Source: JANQPX01 sp051010395 (GTDB lineage: Bacteria; Pseudomonadota; Alphaproteobacteria; Geminicoccales; Geminicoccaceae). From it: a DNA stretch of 18,868 nucleotides. Below, piece after piece: positions 14,230 to 18,868 of the stretch. A program made the position numbers and the translations under genes. Numbering within the stretch: position 1 is the stretch's first letter; every line of letters starts with the position of its first letter. The notes under the pieces are model-generated. The model searched no databases. It had not been told where the DNA came from and saw only the letters and a list, made by a program, of their open reading frames with translations. The stretch covers positions 1 to 18,868 of the forward strand of contig JBPCVQ010000466.1 of assembly GCA_051010395.1 (NCBI GenBank). The letters are read 5' to 3'.

Positions 14230-14415
14230 GGGCTTCCCCGAGGTTTCGTCGTGAATGAGAATGACTTGGGCCTTCAGAAAAGACATACAGCGGGGGCGGC
14301 AACTTCTTCCGTCAGGTCGACGCTTTTCTCGATAAATTCTCGGTCATGTTGCTCAAGAACACCGGTTTTCTGCGTTATTGGGTAATTAAGCCACAGCCCT
14401 GAATTGACCACAGGC

Positions 14416-14691
14416 TTATGCGCTTCTTCGCCGGCGATCGATTACGGTCGTCGCGGTGTCGCCGATCTGATGGGCGATCGCTATCAGCCCTTGTTCAGTG
14501 TTCTCGATGCGAAAGGCGAGGTTCATGAGATGCTCTGTGGTAACGAGGCCCGAGTCGACCGCAGGACCCAGCTTGTCGATCGCCTGTCTGATCGAGGCGA
14601 CCAACTGTTCGAGGTCGGCACAATCGAGAAAGAGCTGATCTAGATCGTCGCCGGAGAATGCAGAGGGAAGGGGATGTATGTTCGATGTCAT
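14416..14691 (-). CDS. hypothetical small helical protein
   Basis: A 91-residue protein with no signal peptide or membrane segment. After a short N-terminus (MTSNIHPLPS) it is almost wholly alpha-helical with heptad-like spacing: DDLDQLFLDCADLEQLVASI, then TEHLMNLAFRIENTEQGLIA, ending in a basic RRRRSA tail. One Cys at residue 24. The ATG at 14691 has AAGGA 7 nt upstream, which supports the start (a TTG at 14697 is less likely). No family recognised. It lies 186 bp upstream of the secreted-protein gene on the same strand, too far to assume an operon. It could be a small regulatory or adaptor protein, but nothing in the sequence decides this. Confidence 0.62.
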   Translation of the reverse strand: MTSNIHPLPSAFSGDDLDQLFLDCADLEQLVASIRQAIDKLGPAVDSGLVTTEHLMNLAFRIENTEQGLIAIAHQIGDTATTVIDRRRRSA

Positions 14692-14829
14692 GGTCAAATC
14701 CTTTGCTTATTCATCGGGCTCTATCGGTATGCCGGAACGCCTGTGTATCTAAACACTTGGTGTCCACGATCTATTGCAGAGAGCCCGCAAGTTAATGGTG
14801 TTTGGGGATGCGCGCCCGCCTGAAAGGCA

Positions 14830-14872
14830 AACGGCGCCTCCTGCTGATCGATGTCGGCAGAGAGGCGCCGTT
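14830..14872. repeat. inverted repeat 1, 11-bp arms
   Basis: AACGGCGCCTC (14830-14840) and GAGGCGCCGTT (14862-14872) are exact inverse copies around 21 nt. Neither side has a T-run, so it is not an obvious terminator. First of three such structures within 250 bp. Confidence 0.55.
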
Positions 14873-14958
14873 CTCCTCGTCAACAACGCAATAAGCAAAA
14901 GAGCCAAAAAAACGTACTCATCTAGCCAAGTCGTCAGGCCTTCGGGTCATCGATCGAG

Positions 14959-15018
14959 CCTTAGGCGGACGGGATCTGCGCTGCCAACGCCCTATCCAGA
15001 GATCCCGTCCGACTAAGG
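14959..15018. repeat. inverted repeat 2, 19-bp arms with one mismatch
   Basis: CCTTAGGCGGACGGGATCT (14959-14977) matches the inverse of 15000-15018 at 18 of 19 positions around a 22-nt centre. This is the strongest dyad in the window. No T-run follows on either strand. Confidence 0.6.
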
Positions 15019-15040
15019 TTCGCTCCACTCTTGAAGACAA

Positions 15041-15078
15041 CCGGCCAGCGGTGTTCGCGGGGAGTTTCCGCTGGCCGG
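15041..15078. repeat. inverted repeat 3, 11-bp arms
   Basis: CCGGCCAGCGG (15041-15051) and CCGCTGGCCGG (15068-15078) are exact inverse copies around 16 nt. It starts 22 bp after inverted repeat 2. No T-run on either side. Confidence 0.55.
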
Positions 15079-15518
15079 CTGTACACTTCTGTCGATGTCA
15101 TCCGGGGAAATGGCATCGACGCCTGGTGGGTCTGGCGCCAACGTGGATCGATTTGCCGGCTTTCCCATTCCGAGGGTTCGGGGCGAACCTGTTCGAGATG
15201 AGTAGCGACTGACGATCAACGTCCGGGGCGGCACCAGCCTACCTGGCACAAATGTTACAAGAGCCATGCCAAACTAAAGATATTTGGTTAACTTGTTGTT
15301 TCTAAATGACTGTATTGTCAAAAATTGACGGACATATGCTGTGATGGTGTCGTCTAGGTCTCAAAATGAGACTCGTTCCGTGCCTGATGAGACGGCAAGG
15401 AGCCGGTCGAACGAAGCCGAAGCGCACTATCCGCTTTGGATACTGCCGAGGAAATGTCGCTTATTCGGTTGGGATGTTCGCGCCAGAGCGCGTAGTGCCT
15501 TGCTAAGCGGGCGGGCTC

Positions 15519-17096
15519 TCAGTGACGGAAATGTCGCCGGCCGGTGAACACCATGGCCGCACCCTTCCGGTCGGCGGCGGCAATCACCTCATCATCACGC
15601 CGGCTACCGCCTGGCTGGATGATGGCGACGGCGCCGGCCTCGAGTGCGGCCTCGATGCCATCGGCAAACGGAAAGAAGGCATCCGAGGCGACGACGCTGC
15701 CGTCGGTCAAGGGGGCTCTTGCGCCGGTTGCATTTGCGGCGTCCTTGGCTTTCTCGCGAGCAATGCGCACGGAATCCAATCGGCTCATCTGCCCGGCGCC
15801 AATACCCACCGTGGCGCCATCCTTGACGAAGACGATGGCGTTCGACTTCACATGCTTGGCGACCGTGAAGGCAAAGCGGAGGTCGGCGATCTCCTGCTCA
15901 CTTAGGCTTCGTTCGGTCACCTCCTTCATAGCGAGATCGAAAACACCGGCGCTGTCCCGATCCTGGACAAGAAGCCCCCCGCTTACCGAACGGACCAAAA
16001 GTCCGGCGTCCGCCGCAGGCGGCATGCCGTCGGTGAGGAGAAGCCGGAGATTGCTCTTTGGCGCCAGGATCTCTCTCGCTTCGTCATCCGCGCCAGGTGC
16101 GATGACCACCTCCGTGAAGACCTTCGAGATAGCCTCGGCGACGGCGCGGTCCAGCGGGCGGTTGGCGGCGACGATGCCGCCGAAGGCGCTGACCTGGTCG
16201 CAGATGAAGGCCTTTTGATAGGCGTCTCTGAGCGTTGCTGCCATCGCAACGCCGGAGGGGTTGGCGTGTTTGATGATGGCGACTGCCGGCTCGTCGAATT
16301 CGGCGACCAGCTCGAAGGCGGCATCGGCGTCCGCGATGTTGTTGTAGCTTAGCTCCTTCCCCTGGACCTGCTCCGCCGTCGCAACACCGGCCCGCCGCTT
16401 GCCCATGGTGTAGAAGGCGGCCTGCTGGTGGGGGTTTTCGCCGTAGCGTGTGACGAGCTGCCGCTTGGCGGTGAGGGTGAGGCGTTCCGGCATGGTTTCG
16501 CCCTGCTGCTCGGCGAACCAGGCGGCGATGGCGGCATCATAGGATGCCGTGCGGGCGAAGGCTTTGGCGGCAAGAGTCTTGCGCAGGGCGAGGTCGGTTC
16601 GGCCGTCGTTTTCCTCGAGTTCCTCGAGCACGATCCGGTAGTCGACGGGATCGGTCACCACGGTCACGCTGCCGTGGTTCTTCGCGGCAGCGCGGATCAT
16701 CGCCGGTCCGCCGATGTCGATCATCTCCACCGATTGGTCATAACCGGCGCCATCGGCGATGGTCTCTTCGAAGGCGTAAAGATTGACCACGAGGAGATCG
16801 ATCGGCGGGATGCCGTGCTCGTCGATGGTCGCCATGTGTTCGGGCACATCGCGGCGCGCGAGCAGGCCGCCATGGATGGCAGGATGGAGCGTTTTGACCC
16901 GACCATCCAGGATCTCTGGCGCGCCCGTCACGTCGGCGGCATCGGTAACATCAAGCCCGGCATCGCGCAGCGCACGCGCGGTTCCGCCTGTCGAGACCAG
17001 GGTAACGTCTCGTGCGGCGAGCGCCTTGGCAAACTCGATGAGGCCGGTCTTGTCGAACACGGATAAGAGGGCTCGGCGCACGGGGCGGTCGGTCAT
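15519..17096 (-). CDS. purH: bifunctional AICAR formyltransferase / IMP cyclohydrolase
   Basis: This enzyme performs the last two steps of purine synthesis, formylating AICAR with 10-formyl-tetrahydrofolate and closing the ring to IMP (EC 2.1.2.3 and 3.5.4.10). The product has 525 residues, close to E. coli 529. The N-terminal cyclohydrolase (MGS-like) domain shows STGGT (35-39) and RVKTLHPAIHGGLLAR (from 66). The transformylase domain has YGENPHQ (218-224) and the catalytic KHANPSG (276-282, Lys276-His277), then the C-terminal SDAFFPFADGIE and QPGGSRRDDEVI. The ATG at 17096 has AGGAG 8 nt upstream and gives the usual MTDRPVRRALLSVFDKTGL start; the frame is open to 17213 but that part overlaps the divergent spacer. 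It is a single gene here. Confidence 0.98.
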   Translation of the reverse strand: MTDRPVRRALLSVFDKTGLIEFAKALAARDVTLVSTGGTARALRDAGLDVTDAADVTGAPEILDGRVKTLHPAIHGGLLARRDVPEHMATIDEHGIPPIDLLVVNLYAFEETIADGAGYDQSVEMIDIGGPAMIRAAAKNHGSVTVVTDPVDYRIVLEELEENDGRTDLALRKTLAAKAFARTASYDAAIAAWFAEQQGETMPERLTLTAKRQLVTRYGENPHQQAAFYTMGKRRAGVATAEQVQGKELSYNNIADADAAFELVAEFDEPAVAIIKHANPSGVAMAATLRDAYQKAFICDQVSAFGGIVAANRPLDRAVAEAISKVFTEVVIAPGADDEAREILAPKSNLRLLLTDGMPPAADAGLLVRSVSGGLLVQDRDSAGVFDLAMKEVTERSLSEQEIADLRFAFTVAKHVKSNAIVFVKDGATVGIGAGQMSRLDSVRIAREKAKDAANATGARAPLTDGSVVASDAFFPFADGIEAALEAGAVAIIQPGGSRRDDEVIAAADRKGAAMVFTGRRHFRH

Positions 17097-17242
17097 CGCG
17101 GCGTCTCCTGATGATGAGGGCCTTTCGGTAGCGCTTTCGGTTGCCGCTGGCAACAGAGCGACCGCCGATGGCGGCAGAGCGGCGTGGCCTTGTTGTAGGG
17201 GGCGTGCCATCATGCGCGCCGTTTGATTGGGGAGTGCCAGCG

Positions 17243-18580
17243 ATGAGCAGCCATGTGTTTCACCGTCAGCTAAAGAAACCCTATCCGATGGCCGTGGGTG
17301 GTGGCGGAGTCGAGATCGTCGATGCCGAGGGGAAGCGCTATATCGATGCGTCTGGGGGGGCTGCGGTGTCGTGCCTGGGGCATAACCATCCGGGCGTCGT
17401 GCAGGCGATCAAGGATCAGCTCGATCGGCTCGCTTACGCCCATACCGGCTTCTTTACATCAGAACCCGCTGAGGCCCTGGCGGACCATCTGATCAAGGCA
17501 GCCCCTGAAGGCCTTGAACAAGTCTATTTCGTCTCCGGCGGGTCGGAGGCGGTCGAGGCGGCGATGAAGCTTGCGCGCCAGTATTTTCTGGAGATCGGCG
17601 AGCCGGATCGGCAATATTTCATTGCGAGGAAACAGAGCTATCACGGCAACACGCTGGGAGCGCTCGCGCTTGGCGGCAATGCCTGGCGGCGCCAGCAGTT
17701 CGAGCCACTCCTGATCGACGTCGAGCATGTCAGCCCCTGCTACGCCTATCGCGGCCAGGAGCCTGGCGAGCCGGACGCCGGCTACGTTGACCGATTGGCA
17801 GGTGAGCTTGAGGCGGCTATTCGGCGTCTCGGCGAAGGCAAGGTTATCGCGTTTGTGGCCGAGCCGGTGGTTGGGGCGACCCTCGGCGCGGTGCCGCCGG
17901 CACCTGGTTACTTCAAAGCGATGCGGGAGGTGTGTGATCGCTACGGGGTACTGTTGATCCTTGATGAGGTCATGTGCGGCATGGGGCGGACGGGGACTTT
18001 GTTCGCTTGCGAGCAGGACGATGTCCGCCCGGACATGATCACCATTGCTAAAGGCTTGGGCGCTGGCTACCAGCCGATCGGGGCGACACTCGTCTCGGGG
18101 GGCATCTATAGGGCGATTGAAGCCGGTAGTGGGTTTTTTCAGCACGGCCACACATATATCGGGCATGCGACGGCCTGCGCCGCCGGGCTTGCGGTACAGA
18201 AAATTATTGCCGAGGAGCGGCTGGTCGATCGGGTGAAGGAACGAGGCGCCAAACTCGATGACCTGCTCCATGAACGGTTTGGTAATCACGCCCATGTCGG
18301 TGACATCAGAGGGCGCGGCCTGTTTCGCGGGCTTGAGTTCGTCGAAGATCGCGCGACCAAACAGCCGTTTTCGCCGGATCTCAAAGTCAATGCTCGGATC
18401 AAATCCGAGGCCATGGAAAACGGGCTGATGTGCTACCCGATGGGCGGTACGATCGACGGCAGGACAGGCGATCATCTGCTCCTGGCGCCCCCCTTCATCG
18501 TGTCCGACGCTGAGCTTTCGGCAATCGTCGACCGCCTCGGCGACGCCATCGACAAGGCCCTTTCCAAGGCGTGGCCTTGA
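17243..18580 (+). CDS. class III PLP-dependent aminotransferase
   Basis: A 445-residue cytoplasmic aminotransferase of the omega/class III group ('aspartate aminotransferase family'). The PLP lysine is Lys270 in ITIAKGLGAGYQPIGA; Asp241 (LILDEVMCGMGRTG) holds the pyridine nitrogen, and the phosphate-binding loop is SGGSEAVEAAMKLAR. The N-terminal GGAAVSCLGHNHPGVVQAI is also characteristic. Substrate is not fixed by these motifs: relatives act on beta-alanine, taurine, putrescine, DAPA-type and other omega-amino compounds with pyruvate or 2-oxoglutarate. The ATG at 17243 follows GGGGAG (17229-17234) with ideal spacing; the longer frame to 17141 is rejected because homologues start at MSSHVFHRQ-like sequence. 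It diverges from purH with 146 bp between starts, and no operon partner is visible. Confidence 0.94.
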   Translation: MSSHVFHRQLKKPYPMAVGGGGVEIVDAEGKRYIDASGGAAVSCLGHNHPGVVQAIKDQLDRLAYAHTGFFTSEPAEALADHLIKAAPEGLEQVYFVSGGSEAVEAAMKLARQYFLEIGEPDRQYFIARKQSYHGNTLGALALGGNAWRRQQFEPLLIDVEHVSPCYAYRGQEPGEPDAGYVDRLAGELEAAIRRLGEGKVIAFVAEPVVGATLGAVPPAPGYFKAMREVCDRYGVLLILDEVMCGMGRTGTLFACEQDDVRPDMITIAKGLGAGYQPIGATLVSGGIYRAIEAGSGFFQHGHTYIGHATACAAGLAVQKIIAEERLVDRVKERGAKLDDLLHERFGNHAHVGDIRGRGLFRGLEFVEDRATKQPFSPDLKVNARIKSEAMENGLMCYPMGGTIDGRTGDHLLLAPPFIVSDAELSAIVDRLGDAIDKALSKAWP

Positions 18581-18868
18581 CCGTTGACTTGGACCTCGAT
18601 CTGTCCCTCGGGCTCGGTGGCAAACTTTGTTTTGGGTGATTTTGGTAGTGGTCGCGGTGGGGCGTGCGCGAGACGTGCGGTGTTCGTGCGGCTGGATGGT
18701 CCGGCTTCTGCGACCCGAACAGTGACCTTGCGATTCACGTATTCTTAACATTTCTTGGGCAGAATGGCTTTCCTGGTCCATGCGATCCCTGGGACCCGAA
18801 CCCAAACCCCCCCCCCTTACGGGAAGGGGGAGTCCCAAGACCGCACGGAACAAATGATCGAGGGGAAG
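18581..18868. other. non-coding tail after the aminotransferase
   Basis: No gene is supported. A minus-strand frame (18472-18738) runs into the aminotransferase and has no ribosome-binding site. The last 80 bp hold the poly-C hairpin. Confidence 0.5.
18790..18837. repeat. poly-C nested hairpin, intergenic repeat type
   Basis: A run of ten C (18807-18816) continues into CCCCCTT-ACGGG-AAGGGGG (18812-18830), a perfect 7-bp stem. TGGGAC (18790-18795) and GTCCCA (18832-18837) form an outer 6-bp stem. Short C-run/G-run dyads of this kind are common between genes in rhizobial and related genomes. Confidence 0.45.

Larger units (their letters stand above)
14692..15518. other. gene-free stretch of about 830 bp before purH
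   Basis: No supported gene. Short frames (plus 14774-15016; minus 15013-15267; plus 15341-15547) lack ribosome-binding sites and give Arg/Ser/Pro-rich sequences of no known type. The middle holds three successive long inverted repeats listed separately. The part 15250-15340 is AT-rich. Confidence 0.55.

Noticed and set aside
15013..15267. 84-aa minus-strand frame next to the triple dyads
   Set aside because: No ribosome-binding site and Pro/Ser/Arg-rich sequence; it also contains inverted repeat 3, which fits non-coding DNA better.
13189..15518. CRISPR array, tRNA or insertion sequence in the low-density region
   Set aside because: No regularly spaced repeats, no tRNA T-arm or CCA-like structure, and no transposase-like frame or terminal repeats found.
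17459..18853. 464-aa minus-strand open frame over the aminotransferase
   Set aside because: Longest shadow in the window; it has no motif, and the plus strand carries the PLP lysine and other class III hallmarks.

Overview
The window looks like chromosomal DNA of an alphaproteobacterium, most probably of the Hyphomicrobiales/Rhizobiales type. This is inferred from the GC-rich coding style, an Lrp/ald divergent pair, a DUF1127 protein, a TPR protein with an alphaproteobacterial N-terminal domain, and a LapB-style type I exporter. No rRNA, tRNA, CRISPR array, transposase or integrase was found.

Region 1 (1-4.1 kb) is catabolic. The start of an Lrp/AsnC regulator at the left edge diverges from alanine dehydrogenase (ald). 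After a terminator-like hairpin comes fumarylacetoacetase, the last step of tyrosine degradation. A small DUF1127 protein is then divergent from an alpha/beta hydrolase that carries the full residue set of fluoroacetate/haloacetate dehalogenases. Their shared 216-bp spacer holds two perfect inverted repeats.

Region 2 (4.2-10.6 kb) is a complete type I secretion machine. A TolC-family outer-membrane channel on the minus strand is divergent from an ABC exporter (inactive C39-like domain, membrane domain, ATPase) and a translationally coupled HlyD adaptor. The 310-bp AT-rich divergent spacer carries a tolC promoter candidate with an overlapping inverted repeat. No RTX-type substrate lies in the window. 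Convergent with the operon is a TPR protein of unknown role.

Region 3 (10.6-15.5 kb) begins with recQ. It is followed by about 2.8 kb of low coding density with three small minus-strand genes: a phage Ea22-like small protein, a predicted secreted protein and a 91-residue helical protein. It also has two gene-free stretches, one of which holds three successive long inverted repeats. This is the most accessory-looking part of the window.

Region 4 (15.5-18.9 kb) has purH (minus strand) divergent from a class III PLP aminotransferase, then a non-coding tail with a poly-C hairpin typical of intergenic repeats.

No clearly new multi-gene system is visible. The best leads are the three-hairpin stretch, the symmetrical operator candidates at the dehalogenase and tolC promoters, the uncharacterised TPR protein beside the exporter, and the isolated Ea22-like gene.
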